Source: Hyalella azteca
Lineage: Eukaryota > Arthropoda > Malacostraca > Amphipoda > Hyalellidae
DNA: 64,000 bases
Direction: 5' to 3'
Assembly: GCF_000764305.2 (NCBI RefSeq)
Contig: NW_025943705.1
Span: 63,371-127,370 of the forward strand
Position 1 is the stretch's first letter, and every line of letters starts with the position of its first letter. This document shows positions 1 to 12,378 of the stretch, piece by piece. The notes below the pieces were generated by a model. That model saw nothing but the letters and a program-made list of their open reading frames with translations, searched no databases and was not told the origin of the DNA. The position numbers were made by a program, and so were the translations under genes.

Positions 1-360
1 TGTTTGAAACTGATCAAATTACTATCTGACTGGAACAAATACGAATATATGAACCCCCATTTCAATAATTCACTTAGGTGCTAGTCCTAGTACTAGCCTA
101 CTAGGCTACCATTACCGAACAAGCCACACACACACTTCAGATTCAGAAGTTCAGAATACCGAATTATTGACGAATAGCCTACTACTGCACCGATAGTTCA
201 GTACCGACGAATACCTAAATACTACAAGTCTACAACTAAAACAGTATTGGATGTTCAGATTTTAAAGAAAATCTGCTTATTTGCAAATATTTTTACTGTA
301 AAAAAATAAGAACTTTATACTATACAAATCCAAGAGCGAAATTCTTCGTTATTGTTACAG

Positions 361-582
361 AGAACAGAGTTGCTGTGAAATATGACCAGTATGAATGTTC
401 GCGCCGGCAGTTGGCAGGAGCCAAAAAACTTGACCACCACCACACACAACTACACGATTGCAACTGCTGCTGCCAAGCAGGGTCGCCAAGAATTTATCAC
501 GTCACGCGATTTTGTCCCACTCGGACCAGCCAAGTGCGTCAGCTCTCTCCACAACCATGTGCCAGACGCACAATCAACACCT
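361..582 (+). CDS. possible terminal exon of a Cys-rich protein (cystine-knot-like)
   Basis: A plus-strand acceptor-like TTATTGTTACAG is followed by an open frame to TAA at 580-582. Base composition is more coding-like than the flanks. The peptide contains DCNCCCQ, then FCP, then PQPCAR. This resembles the order CxCCQ...CP...C found in C-terminal cystine-knot domains such as bursicon or mucin-type knots. The final C-x-C of that fold is missing and no upstream exon lies in the window, so the likeness may be chance. I do not assign a function. Confidence 0.22.
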
Positions 583-1769
583 AACGGTCATTTGTACCTC
601 TGAGCTGAATCCCATGGTAAAGGTAGAAAACCTTGAAATGAAGACCAACTACAAGTTAGAGTTGTCTGAAATTTGAAGCAAACAAGGCAACCAAACGAAT
701 TTCACTCCACTCACAAAACTGTTTAGCAACGGAAATGCAACCAATTCATCGGTTTGGTAGTTGTCGTGCAACTCGTTTTTATCTGCGGTAGAAATTATAT
801 CGATCAGATAACAAACATTTGCCGCTTCCGAGGGTCATTTCATCACATCAGTACTTTAAAATAACTCAATATTTTCGTCATAATACTTAGCGAAATTAAT
901 GTAAACTTTAGAATACTTTTTCAGTCGTTTCCACATTCCGCTAGAATATGGATGTACAAAATAGTTTCTACCTAGAAAAACAGGCTAAAATGTCATAACG
1001 CGATTTAAACCTATTTCATTTCAAACAATTAGCGAATCAAACTTTTGCGACAGAAAATCAGATGCTCAAATGATTTTGGTGAAATGTTCATCAGTTACAT
1101 ATGAAAAAAAAAAAAAGGAATTCGCATCATTGACGACTGAGTTGTTCGTTGTCATGCAAGATAATTTGCTAATAATTACAGTGATTAAGTCAAAATAATA
1201 CAAAAACCCTGTCTGCATTAATAAAAAAAATAATTTACCTGTATCCTTCAACAAACACAAGATGATTTATAGCCGCCAGTACTGGGGCTATAATACATTA
1301 ATGACAGTAACACATTATTGGTAACATATATTGTTGTTTCAAGTCCACATTATTCTATATGAGACAACTGACGTCATTAGGCAGGAACCTACCGAGAGTT
1401 ACTGCTAGTAACTTGAACATGCAAACACCTAAAGGCGAGTAAATCTCCGCTCTTGTTTCCTGCTTTTACTTTCATATACTCCAAGCCACTTAACCGGATG
1501 TTCATGTTGGCTTTAAAAAATAACAATTATCTCATAATTGCTATTTTTCCAGCTGTTTTCTAATGCAGCTTGCGTGAACGAGCCTACACCAGCAGGCAAT
1601 GTCTTTAACAATAGCTGGCAACGTTCCTCAAAGCTACTTAGAAAATAAATTTACACCATAAATCCCTGTTGAAGCTGATATAGATGGGGGACGTGATTTA
1701 CAAGGTGCACTGCATGGATCAGTGAATCGAGGGCATACTGAATAGAATTAATAAAAGACTGAGACTAAC
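583..1769. other. no recognised gene
   Basis: AT-rich sequence between the possible plus-strand exon and the last visible exon of the minus-strand gene. It should contain at least part of an intron of that gene, because the exon at 1852-1770 ends in phase 2 at a donor. I could not find a continuing exon with matching phase. Confidence 0.5.
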
Positions 1770-1852
1770 CTCCACTCTTGTAGTTCTTGGTCGGAGGTGT
1801 AGGCGATGTAATGGTTCTGGGGCTGATGGTGGCTGAGACGCCGAGTCGACTC
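1770..1852 (-). CDS. exon 6 of the unrecognised gene
   Basis: Acceptor TTTTTTCCAG, donor AG|GTTAGT. It encodes ESTRRLSHHQPQNHYIAYTS followed by DQELQEW. It ends in phase 2, so the gene continues toward lower coordinates, probably beyond the window. Confidence 0.5.
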
Positions 1853-4800
1853 CTGGAAAAAATGTGAAACTACGGTTATGTTATTTTAAGACGATGATTT
1901 CATACAGATACTCTCTTTCGTAAACAACCATAAGGACTATTTCGTAAACAACCAGTACTAGTACATTTACTTTTTTTGCAGTACGACTAACTACTATATA
2001 CGTTGCGTACGTACTCTGACAAAATTTTCCATCGTATGAGCATCGTAAATGAACATGAAAATCATTCGTGTGGCATTGGTTCATAACACAAACTATCCTG
2101 GTACTTCTTTGTCATTCTCTGCTTTCACTGGAACTCTAGTTGACATGCTATTCATAACCTGAATTTTGAAAGTAATTAGTGAAATTTTAACCTTTTATTT
2201 TTTCATTATTTTGAGTCTCTCACAGGAGAATCATATAATGCATTTAAGCAAAATTTTGTAAAATTCTTAGTGGAATAACAATCAATGACAAAGAATGTAT
2301 ACTTTGTTAAGACTCGAGAATTAAAAACATTTAACGAAGACTAAATAGTGTAAAAATAGAAAATACTAATACTAAAATAATAGAATAAAATGAATTACAG
2401 TAGGTAGCTCACCGATATTTTGCGGGGGGTATTCCAGTTAGGGTCATCTTCGTGGAATGAGAAAAATTCCCCGGACACAAACTGGCACGGCGTGTTGGTA
2501 GCTGTGGGTACAGAGATGGGCATGAATTGAAGATACAGAGGTGGGTGTAAAGATACAGAGGTGACAGGTGAGTACAAAGATGTAGAGGTCTGTACAAAGA
2601 TACAGAAATGGGTACAAAGATGTAGAGGTCTGTAAAAAGATACAGAGGTGGGTACAAAGATATGGAGGTCTGTAATATAATATACAGAGATGGATACAAA
2701 GATGTAGATGTCTGTACAAAGATACAGAGATGGCTACAAAGATGTAGAGGGAGGTCAGTACAAAGATACAGAGATGGGTACAAAGATGTAGAGGTCAGTA
2801 CAAAGATACAGAGATGGGTACAAAGATGTAGAGGGAGGTCAGTACAAAGATACAGAGATGGCTACAAAGATGTAGAGGGAGGTCAGTACAAAGATACAGA
2901 GCTCAATACAAAGATACAGAGATGGGTACAAAGATGTAGAGGTCTGTACAAAGATACAGCGGTGGGTACAAATACATAATGAAATAATATAAAATGGTGA
3001 ATAATGACGCCATTATTGTGCTATTTCACTTTATCTATTTGCACACAATACCAGTCAATACAGACGAAAAATATACGCATTCATCCATTTTCTAATTCGC
3101 CTCTGTGTTGCACACATTGAATTACGAAGTGAAATTGCGGTGCATAAAAACAACAGAGAATTGGAATAACAGAAGCGTGGGATGAAACATAACACAAAGA
3201 ATCCTGCCAAATTGAGTCGCTAATTGATCAATAACAAAATTCAGAGACAGGAAGACAAAAAATTAGAAGAAAAAACAGATATACGATAATGGTACATACA
3301 ACTTTTACGAATAACTGAAAAATTCTGACCAAGCGAATCTTAAAAAATATAACTCAGTGTGGGGCGCATGCCGGAGACCAGCTTTGCCAAATTTCACATT
3401 TAGTTCATATTACTTTCTGTATGTAAGAACGCTGAAGTGAATAACGGTCTATAAAGTCAAGTGCTCAAAGCCGTAGCGCCGGATGTCCACAGCTGCAAAA
3501 TAAGCTTGCCAAAGGTAAACATGGCCATATATACTGCATTTGGCTAAACCTCTTCCAGCCTAACGTCTTCACGCCTAACCTACACAAGTTGCAACATTTC
3601 TCCACCCAAAACAAACCTGAACGGACCTAACCTAACCTCATTGGCTGCAAGAAGTTAGAAAGGCGGTCCAAGTGTGCTGGTAGAGCCAGTTATTGGCTGC
3701 AAGAAGGTTGTGAGCCGGGACAGCGTGAAGGTTAGGCCAGAAGAGATTAGGCCTGAGTAGGTCCAGCCGAATGGGGAACTCCCTGCTTATGAGCGAGCAT
3801 GCTTAATCCTTGGCTGAAGACCTACGGCACCTTTATCTTTAGGCAGTGACTTGCTTGTCTGGATTTTGGAGTTCAAGCATAGACTGCGACTTCGCGCTCT
3901 AAGGCTGAGTAAAGTTACTGCATGCTGAAGCTAGGCGTTGGCTCCAGGGCTTATTTAGGAGTAAAATTTGTGGCCTACGGCTGCGCCCCCACTCAGTACT
4001 CACTGCAGTGAGTGACACAGAGCGCATTTTCTCGCCGACGAAAACGTGAAGTCACGGACGGACAGACAGACAGACAAACGGACGGACATGACGGATGGCA
4101 TTCTTTCAATAAATGAGAAAATGCGCCAAAAATGGCATCAAAAGATCAACACAAAGCTACACTCAGAGAAATAAGGGAGACTTTGTCTAAATATAGATGC
4201 ACTTTTCGCATTTGTGAAGTCATCCTGACCCAGTTTGGCCAGACAAAACGACGTACCAGTGCTACGTACAGTATGTCCGCTTGTGCAACGTGTAAAGTTT
4301 GCCAGTATTCGGATCATATGACCGATTAATTTTTCTCAGTGAAGCATTAAGAAGTGAACCAACGCGTAAAATGAGAAGCTGAACAAATGATAAACAAATA
4401 CTGACCCCATGAGGAAGCTTCGTCCCCTAGTCCACTCTCAGGAGACACAGCCCCCCCTCTCTCCTTCGTCACCCTTGCGGGGGTGAGGGGGGCGGCAGGG
4501 GGAGAGTTGGAGGAACTCAGCCCCCCGGTGGGGTTGTCGGAGAACAACTGTCGCCGCACCGACAGAACACTCACTTCTGAGCTGAACGAGCTGTTCATCT
4601 GTGAACATAGAACGATATTAATCATTGTGCAGATTGAACGTTTAAAGCTACGAAAACAGAAAAATTTCAATTGTTTCAAAACAGAAATATTTCAATAGGT
4701 ATCGTTACAAGAATACCTAGTGTTCCAACAATACCTAGTGTTCCAACAATACTTATTGTTCCAACAATACCTAGTGTTCCAACAATACCTAGTGTTCTAA

Positions 4801-7800
4801 CAATACCTAGTGTTCCAACAATCCCTAGTGTTCCAACAATACCTAGTGTTCCAACAATACCTAGTGTTCCAACAATACCTACCTAGTGTTCCAACAATAC
4901 CTAGTGTTCCAACAATAACTACTTAGTGTTCCAACAATACCTAGTGTTCCAAAAATAACTACAGATTCATCAGTGAACTGCGTTACCAGTAGAACTTTTC
5001 CACTCTTCTAATATGAAAACGTATAGGGTCCAGCTATACTGCTGGACCCTAAACTGTGAGACACTAAACTGCGATGGTTCAGTAAAATAAACAACTGTAT
5101 AATAATTAATACACAATAATTAATACAATAATACAATTAAATTAAAATTAATTTTAATCTACCGTCATCTGAAGAAAAGTTCCACTCCCTGATAATATAA
5201 ATCAACGAATTCTCTGGTCATCAATCGCACGTGTATAAACAAGTAGTAAATTCTACTATCTAATATTAATAATTAAAACATGACTGAACTGAGTTTGGAA
5301 GCGCTTCAAGATGCAGTTTATGCTGCATCACGTAGAGTGGACTGCACGCGCGGTGCTTATAGAAACACTTGTGTACAGCAACATGCTGGTGAGTAAGATA
5401 CTTGACTAATACTTGGTATATGGATACTTGATACATGTATACTTGATACATGTATACTTGATATAAGCCCCGATGGTAAGAAAACTACGCGGTCCTTTAT
5501 AAGTACTGTATCGGTGTACTATCTTGATTATCTCAAGTTTTATTAAGGCAATTCTTCTATCACTACAATTATTTTATTTGAGCAGAATTGAAAACCTACG
5601 ATTAACTATAGATCATTATCTCACCACGTCATGGTCGCTATCCTGAGATTCCCGTGATTGGAGATCCATTTTATCGTGATATTTTGGTTTACTGTCTTTG
5701 GTAACGTTGTGATGCCTTGTAGACCGTCTTTTTGTAGTCATAACATCGTCTGTTTGTAAGTTATTTCCTGAATTTTCCCTAAAACTGTATTTGGTTCCGT
5801 TACTTGAAGAGGCATTAGATTTGCTTTGCATTTCATCGAATAGGTTCGACTGTTTGCTTAGTGAGTCCTTGGACCTTTGTTCAAAAATCCAGTCTTTAAT
5901 CAATCGCAGATATTCTAACGGGCTTCTGGTTTTTGGATTGCTAGTCGGCGATCTACCATTCATTAACGATGAATGACCTATGTTTCTATTCAGTCTAAGG
6001 TCATCTGAACTATCGTATAAACTGTGATCTTGTAATTGCTGACGATCATTAAGACGGTCGTGACTGGGCGAGTCCACGTCAGTTTCTGGGACGTTCTTCC
6101 TGATGATACGTCTTCTTCGACGTCTTTTGCGCCTGAAATACAATAAGCATAATAGAATAAATAATACTTGTCACTTGTCAGTGTCTATAAACATCGTAAG
6201 TTTTACTACGTATTGAAACAAATAAATAGTGCGAAAGTGATCTACTTTACGATTAAAATGCATGATTCCTACGAAAGTATTTATTATTTCCTGATTTATG
6301 TATTTTCAATTGATGCAATTTTATTATTCTTTGCGTACAGAAAACACGAAACAAATAAGCACACAGAACATAGAGATTTGCATTCTGCATTCATTCTTAA
6401 CAATAAAGAATCAGCACGGAGTATTTAATTAATAATTGCATAATTTGAGAATGAGAACAATACTCCTTTTTCAAATTTCAGTCGATATTCGAGTCATAAA
6501 TAAATACATGAATAAAAATAAATGGGTGTTATGCGAAGAATGTCGTCTGCCCTAATGCATGAGGTGACAAGCAATGTGTGTTATCAGAACCCATGTTGTG
6601 TCGTCACGTATCATCACGACGATAACCGTGATGATACGTGTAGGTACTGAAGATCTGATTGAAGCTGGTCATAAAAATAGACATGTAAACATCGCTCTCG
6701 CTTCAGAGCAACGCTCAGCTGATTAGCGAAAAAATCACAGAGTTACCATTGGATTAACAACATTTTTTTGCGAGAGATCTAAAAAAGATATTATTCTTAT
6801 TCATACAGTCATATATTAATGAGCACACAAGATATTAATTCAAAAATCATGTAACAACACAAAATTGCACGAAGAAGGAAAAATTTCACACACTCCACAC
6901 GAACATCGTCGCCCTGGCAACTGAATGGCGTCACTCCCAGGACCACCGTAGCCATCGGACGCCGGGCAGATGCCAGCTAGTGATAAATACTCCAATTATT
7001 TCATTCACTTCCTTCCTTACATCACAACAAGCAAAGCGAGTTTAAAAATAACAGGACCGGAGTTCATAAAATGAAAAAATGCCGGAGTTATTTCACTTCA
7101 TTATTATTGGCTATAAACTTAACACAAATAGCCACTGAATAAGTTGAAATTTTATTTAAAATTTCTTCAAATGAAAAATCCCGATCAAATCATACCAAAA
7201 TTTAACGAAGCATTGTGAAAGTTTGACGTGAATATTATATTAAAATTATTGAAATATCGAGTCATAGTGGATAAGGCGATGATCTCCGTGACCCTTTCTC
7301 AAGAATTTGAAAACTGCAGCCCTCAGAAGATAAGCGAGCAATGATTACGAACAGCAGGGTTCCTACAAGAACAAATGATCCTAGAATGCGCAAGTACTGT
7401 ACATCATGGGCAACTTGGCCAACTATTTGTCGCCTATGATTATCAGTAGTTCTTATCTCTTTCTTCTCTACCAGCATGCCGACTTCGCCGCGGACATAGG
7501 AAAAAATTGCGTGTCGCACCCATGATACTTGCACCACTCGACTTGCTCAGTCTTTGTTGGGAGAAATGACTCGGCAGAAGAAGGAGTGTGCGCTTCGCGA
7601 GCTTAGCGCTCATGAGTTATGCATGAATGTATTTATACACCGACCACATCCGTTGAAAACATGACAGTATTCGGAAATTCTAGTTAAAGAGGCTACCTGA
7701 AAGTTAAATTTAATATGATAATGTAAACTTTTGAATTAAAGATAGAAGTTTAAAATCGTAAATTTAACATGAAAGGTATATTTATCGTTGTTTTAATGAT

Positions 7801-8420
7801 ATCAATTGAAAATGTCTTAGCAAAGCATTTAGTAGGTCACTTGAACGAGCTCATTTTCATTTCATTGAAAAGTTTGATGTAAGCGTTAACAGAAACATAA
7901 AATAATTACTTCTGACCATCACTGCTGGTTAATTTTAAAAATTGATTAAACATTTCGATTTAGAATCAACAAGCCTCGGGAAAATATTCGGTGTTCAGCC
8001 AGAAGCTGTTTGAGATGCGACTGCAGAAATCAATCTACTGAATCTAGTGTAAAAAAGAAAGAAATGAATTCCAATCGAGTAGAGCTAAACATTTTCAGAA
8101 TTGGCAGTTGAAATAAAACAGTATTGATTGACAAAGAAAGTAATAAATACTTACAAATTTTTCGGAGAAGGTGATATCCGTGATGTGAAGCAGATGCCTC
8201 GACCATGGGTGCAATGTTTGCCCAGAGAGCACTGTGACCTCAGCAGCCGTTTTGGGAAGACGTCAGACGATGCTCCTTCGGGGTAAGAATTATTGGCCTC
8301 TCTACATCGACCTTCATCACTATCATTACTACCAGAAAATCTACTGTAATCATGGTAGATAGTATGGTTGAGCGAGCTCTCATCATCCCATGCTGTGTCG
8401 TCACTTGTTCGATCTTGCAT
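1770..8420 (-). CDS. unrecognised multi-exon gene with one membrane segment, 3' end beyond the window
   Basis: Six exons join with consistent phase: 8420-8155, 7541-7293, 6132-5625, 4598-4406, 2501-2413 and 1852-1770. An in-frame TAG precedes the ATG at 8420, so that start is probably real. The joined product is over 460 residues and continues past the left edge. It has an acidic, Ser-rich N terminus, one hydrophobic stretch near residues 141-159, then a run of Arg/Lys, then a long polar Ser/Asn-rich region likely to be disordered. I recognise no domain. The phase agreement across five introns is the main support; expression is not shown. Exon 2 has the weakest acceptor and may be optional. 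Confidence 0.5.
2413..2501 (-). CDS. exon 5 of the unrecognised gene
   Basis: Acceptor TGTACCCACAG, donor TCG|GTGAGC. It encodes TPCQFVSGEFFSFHEDDPNW followed by NTPRKIS. Phase matches exon 4 (phase 1) and exon 6 (phase 0). The intron just upstream is a tandem array whose unit runs into this acceptor. Confidence 0.55.
2510..2975. repeat. minisatellite abutting the exon 5 acceptor
   Basis: Around twenty imperfect units built from TACAAAGATACAGAGATGGG and TACAAAGATGTAGAGG. The last unit runs into the acceptor of the exon at 2501, so read on the minus strand the pyrimidine tract and part of the splice site belong to the repeat. Confidence 0.85.
3535..3776. repeat. foldback element
   Basis: The left arm (GGCTAAACCTCTTCCAGCC and following bases, near 3541-3580) is matched imperfectly by the inverted right arm near 3722-3772. 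It lies in the intron between exons 4 and 5 of the unrecognised gene. Looks like a non-autonomous DNA element; no coding sequence. Confidence 0.45.
3991..4133. mobile_element. interspersed short element, copy 1 (GCGCATTTTCTC family)
   Basis: Begins with ACTCAGTACTCACTGCAGTG, contains AGCGCATTTTCTC near the left and GAGAAAATGCGC near the right as inverted ends, with a GGACAGAC microsatellite between. Related copies lie at 14872-15003, 33745-33953, 46637-46853 and, inverted, 58669-58835. Confidence 0.75.
4406..4598 (-). CDS. exon 4 of the unrecognised gene
   Basis: Acceptor TATGTTCACAG, phase 0 in; donor GG|GTCAGT, phase 1 out. It encodes a Ser/Pro/Gly-rich segment starting MNSSFSSEVSVLSVRRQLFS. 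The GC content is far higher than in the surrounding introns, which supports coding use. Confidence 0.55.
4700..4965. repeat. 18-bp minisatellite
   Basis: About fourteen units of AATACCTAGTGTTCCAAC. It lies in the intron upstream of exon 4 of the unrecognised gene, about 100 bp from the acceptor. It does not copy exon sequence. Confidence 0.9.
5025..5050. other. perfect 10-bp stem hairpin
   Basis: AGGGTCCAGC, a six-base loop TATACT, then GCTGGACCCT. Intronic. No poly-T follows in either direction that would suggest a terminator. Confidence 0.8.
5625..6132 (-). CDS. exon 3 of the unrecognised gene
   Basis: Acceptor TATTTCAG and donor GTG|GTGAGA (phase 0). The exon begins with a block of Arg/Lys (RKRRRRRRIIRK) and continues with 150 polar residues, including LEYLRLIKDWIFEQRSKDSL, probably a short amphipathic helix. 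The basic block directly after the membrane segment of exon 2 fits the positive-inside rule or a nuclear signal. Confidence 0.55.
6605..6640. other. perfect 14-bp stem hairpin
   Basis: CACGTATCATCACG, eight-base loop, CGTGATGATACGTG. It lies in the intron between exons 2 and 3 of the unrecognised gene and could be a structural element or the core of a small DNA transposon. Confidence 0.8.
7293..7541 (-). CDS. exon 2 (membrane segment; possible cassette) of the unrecognised gene
   Basis: Acceptor GCAAG and donor GG|GTCACG, both in phase 2, so the exon can be skipped without changing frame. It encodes the hydrophobic stretch ILGSFVLVGTLLFVIIARL. If the donor is not used, the frame reads on to a stop at 7262, giving a truncated product. 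The acceptor lacks a strong pyrimidine tract, which lowers confidence. Confidence 0.35.
8155..8420 (-). CDS. exon 1 of the unrecognised membrane gene
   Basis: Starts MQDRTSDDTAWDDESS and encodes 88 residues rich in Asp, Ser and Asn. A short Cys/His stretch (SQCSLGKHCTHGRGIC) lies near the end. The donor is TT|GTAAGT, leaving phase 2. It can join in frame either to exon 2 or directly to exon 3. Confidence 0.5.
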
Positions 8421-11400
8421 GTTGACTGTTGTGCTATACTAAGTTAACCTTGAAATCAATTAACGAAATGTCTGAAAATATCTGAGCAAAAAGCACTTAG
8501 AGAAAGCACGAAACTTTAGGAATATAAGAGCTAAAAACAATTGTTGTTTTAGTTATTAACTCGTATAAAGTTCGTAGAATGAAGCCGAATTGTCAGTACC
8601 TGCGTTCCTCACTAATTAGGTGACATATTCAAACTACGCTCGATACCCGAAAGCAATTAACTCTTCCGGGCTACGACTAACCCAACTACGACCAATCGAT
8701 AGTAAGTTTCGATTTTTCTCGTTCAGCCAACCCGAGACCAACTAACCCGGAACTCGGAAGTAATGAGCTCAAGCTTTAGAATTAAATAGCTATAATTGAC
8801 CTCATGTTTATTTGTTAGAGATTCTTATTTCTTAGTAAGTTATTGATTAATCACAGCCCGTCAGTCAAATCAAACTCACTGTCAAGTTACGCTTAGCTTT
8901 GGAATCTTCAACACATTAAAACAAAAATACCAATAAAAAAACTATATTTTCATACCGAAATTCTTCTAGATAATTTAATGAAATACAACCTAATTAGGTT
9001 TAAAAACATCTAAAATTAGTGAATAGTTTATGTATACGTATATAATATACCGTACTGTATAGAAAGTAAGGTTATCTGTAAAATTAGGTACGTAGGTAGT
9101 TATATCGTAGTGAGGAGAAGTAAATACCTTTATTTGAATTAGCAAGCAAGAGTTGACATTGCGAAATTAATTATAATATGGAGGGGCGATAAGGTTAGGC
9201 ACTGGGAAGTGCAGTCACCGTTGAGGGTGGGCAGTAGCAGGGCTGCCATGCATCGGTGAGTCATCAGCGCTCAACGGTCATCGGCTAGCGACCAACTTCA
9301 AGTAACCTCCCCTAGCTCCGACCCCCGATAAAAACAACGGTCAAGACTGTTTTTAAGAAAAATTTCACTCGGTGGACAATTTGTTTATTATTATGTAGGC
9401 AAATAATAGATTTAAATTTCGATTTAGAAGCAAGCAAATTCGATCCACTCGCATGAAACATATTTAGTAATTGAAAAAGTACAAAGTTTACTGAGACACT
9501 AGTGAATGAATACTAGTTGGTCACGAGTGTCTCATTTGACTCCGTTAAACTAGTATACCACCTTTAATCCTACATATTGTGCGAGACTTGACAGTTGAGA
9601 CTGAGTAAGTTATAGGGTCAGGGCCCCGCGATCCAATTACAAGCGTACCTACTCGGCTACTGACTACAATTTTGAATCGTCAGGGAATGGAAGAAAAGGA
9701 TGTCGTGTCTTGTGAAATAACTTAGCGGTTTGCACTTCGCAAACGCTCGATACGTACTTAGAACATCAATGTGAACTAACGAACAGTGACGCAAATAAAC
9801 GTAAAATATAATATCTAATCGCATTTGCCGAAGTTTGTTTCTGGATATGAAGGGTGTGCCGCCAGTGCCGGTGTTGCCACTAGCAAAGCGAGGGAAAAAA
9901 AGAGAGTTGGCACATTACAGAGTGGTCAGAAATAGGATGAAGTAACAGATAAGATGTGTATGATGAAGGAAACCTAGGTCCGCAATAAACGAGTATAGGG
10001 GATTAGGGGCTGTTGGGGCGCGTATCCAGAATACATATCTTGTCGCGATAATACCTGGACCTGAAACTTTATTTATAGTTGGCGGATGTCATTTATAGTA
10101 GTATATATAGGTTACCTACTATTTATTTATAGTGTAGTAGGGCATTGCAAAACTAGCCTAACTAGGAGAGGAGAGTTCTAATGAATATTGAAGTTTGAAC
10201 ATTAATTATAGATAAATCGAACTTAATTGAGAAACTTTTTCTGCGCATACTTCAAAACAATTGGAAGTAAATGCGACGGGAGTCCTGTGTAAATTGCGGG
10301 CCTTGAACGGGTATTTCATCAATTATCATACCAATTAGTTTGACTTGAATAATATTAGCCGGATCGCCCGGATGGATTTAGGATTTAATAGGCTAGCTAG
10401 GAAAACTGTATACCTACTAAAATTGCAGGGATTTTCGACCCCTAGCAAGTTGCAACGACTGCTATAGTAGGAATATGTGTCAACTCCTTTCCGAAATGTT
10501 AATAACAACTATCAACTTCTAGTCTACAATCCCAAAAGTTAAATTAGTAAACTGGCTAACTTCAGCATGCTTACTTAGTCAACCGAACAAGCAGATATTG
10601 ACTAACGAGATAATTATCAATCGCAACTATTCTTTTCGATCTAAATCACCATTTTCAACAAACAGTCAAAGTCATAACTCTTACACACAGATGAATTTCA
10701 AATTTGAACAATTTTGCACTGATGCACGTAATTTGTAGACACGAGTTTCTAAACCTGACGTTGGTGAACTCAAGCGCGTATCGCGGCGGACGAGTCACAC
10801 AACCTCTCAGAACAAAGGGAAACCAGCAACTGGGGACTGAGTGGGGAGTGGGGAATCTCGATTCTCGAATCTCGACTTCACAGTTCTCGAGTCTTGACTC
10901 TGAGTCTCTCTCTCTCTCTCACTCTCTGTGTGAGTGTGACTGTGGAACGTTTGGTAACTTCGTTCACTTTACAAGCCCATGGAACAGGAAGGACAAGCAG
11001 GAGTCTGTAGCAGATACGCCCATTCCTGGCAAATACTTGTTGTTAAGGACTTCATATCAGACGAGGGAAAACGTTACATATCATGCAGGAAGAATTAGTA
11101 TTCAATAGCATGAAAATTTCATCATAAACATCGTTTACATTTCTCTGCACGCCTTCGAAAAATTGTTCAATTCATATTCAATTTGATGCACATTTGAATT
11201 GCTGCTGTACCATTATTAATAAATGCAAAAAGTGTATTTTTTGTTCAATGATATTGTTCTATGTAATACCAAAACAGTCGGTTGTTCCGCAGCACTTAAT
11301 TTAACGAATCGCAAATTGATTGAGACTTAATGTCTCACGTACCATTATGAGAGTTGTGGCCACTGAAGGTCTATTGTAGACTCGTCTACGGATCATTCAA

Positions 11401-12378
11401 TGCACTCGGTTTATAAATAATAGCTGAACGATAAGCTACTGTCTTTAATATTGAATTTATTAATCTGGGGTGGTACATTAAAAACTTGCTAAAGTACACG
11501 TACCGGCCAAAGTACAAGAAGGGCACGAAAAGTTATCAGGGAATTGCAGAAGAAGTTTAACTACTTTCGATGGTACGGCGCCTGGAACGTATTACGGGTT
11601 CCTACGCCAACGGACTGAACGGACTCTATGACCCACGGACAGTTGAGGCACTCATATAAGGCTGGCATTTGGGTGGAGTACAGGTAGAAGCACATATGGT
11701 CTGGCATACGCGTTGGAATGGAATGGCTATAATTCAAGTGCTTTTCCGATATGCGAACAAATCATACTCAGTGTGATGAGTCTTAATATTAATTTAGATC
11801 AAATGTATTAAACTCTTAATCCATTTCCTGCATACGAGACAAGTATTTATAGTACCAGTTATTCGATAACTAACTAAACTAAATATTCGCTAGCATTTAC
11901 GGGTACATAAAAAAAATTTGCGTGTGTCACCGATGACCAGAATATTTCTGTGATTTGATAAACATCTGCGTTCGTTGAAATATACGACGGACCAAAGTAA
12001 ACTTGCCCATTGCAGAAATACGCTTTTGATAACCATTTCCGTCAAATTTCTAGACAGTTGAGGTGAAAAATAACAAATAGAGTTAAAAAATATATTTATT
12101 ACACAGCTTAGTGTACATAATATTTCAATAGAATTTTATACATCCACTGCATTCCCAGAGGATTCTTGTGAATCGACCAAAACCTGAGGTTGACGCGTCT
12201 TCAGTGACTGACGCTACTCTTCAAGATTGGCATACACTTTACATTAACTTCCATAGAGGGAATAAAAAGAGTTCTAATCCTCAGTACGAATGAGAAAAAA
12301 GATCACTAATTTGATCGATTTTTCATACGATATCCAGGGCCGATACGATGTTTTTCATACGATACCCAGAAGATATTT
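8421..12378. other. intergenic, no recognised gene
   Basis: Between the start of the unrecognised gene and the foldback downstream of FASTKD. A CT microsatellite sits near 10904-10930 inside a 134-codon open frame (10704-11108) that looks like chance. No RNA gene or clear promoter was seen. Confidence 0.6.

Noticed and set aside
2409..2783. 124-codon minus-strand frame with Tyr/Leu/Pro repeats
   Set aside because: Mostly minisatellite; only its end overlaps exon 5 of the unrecognised gene, in another frame.
5025..5050. Rho-independent-type terminator
   Set aside because: Eukaryotic context and no following T run; it is only a short hairpin.
10704..11108. 134-codon plus-strand frame
   Set aside because: No domain, includes a CT microsatellite, no splice or promoter context.
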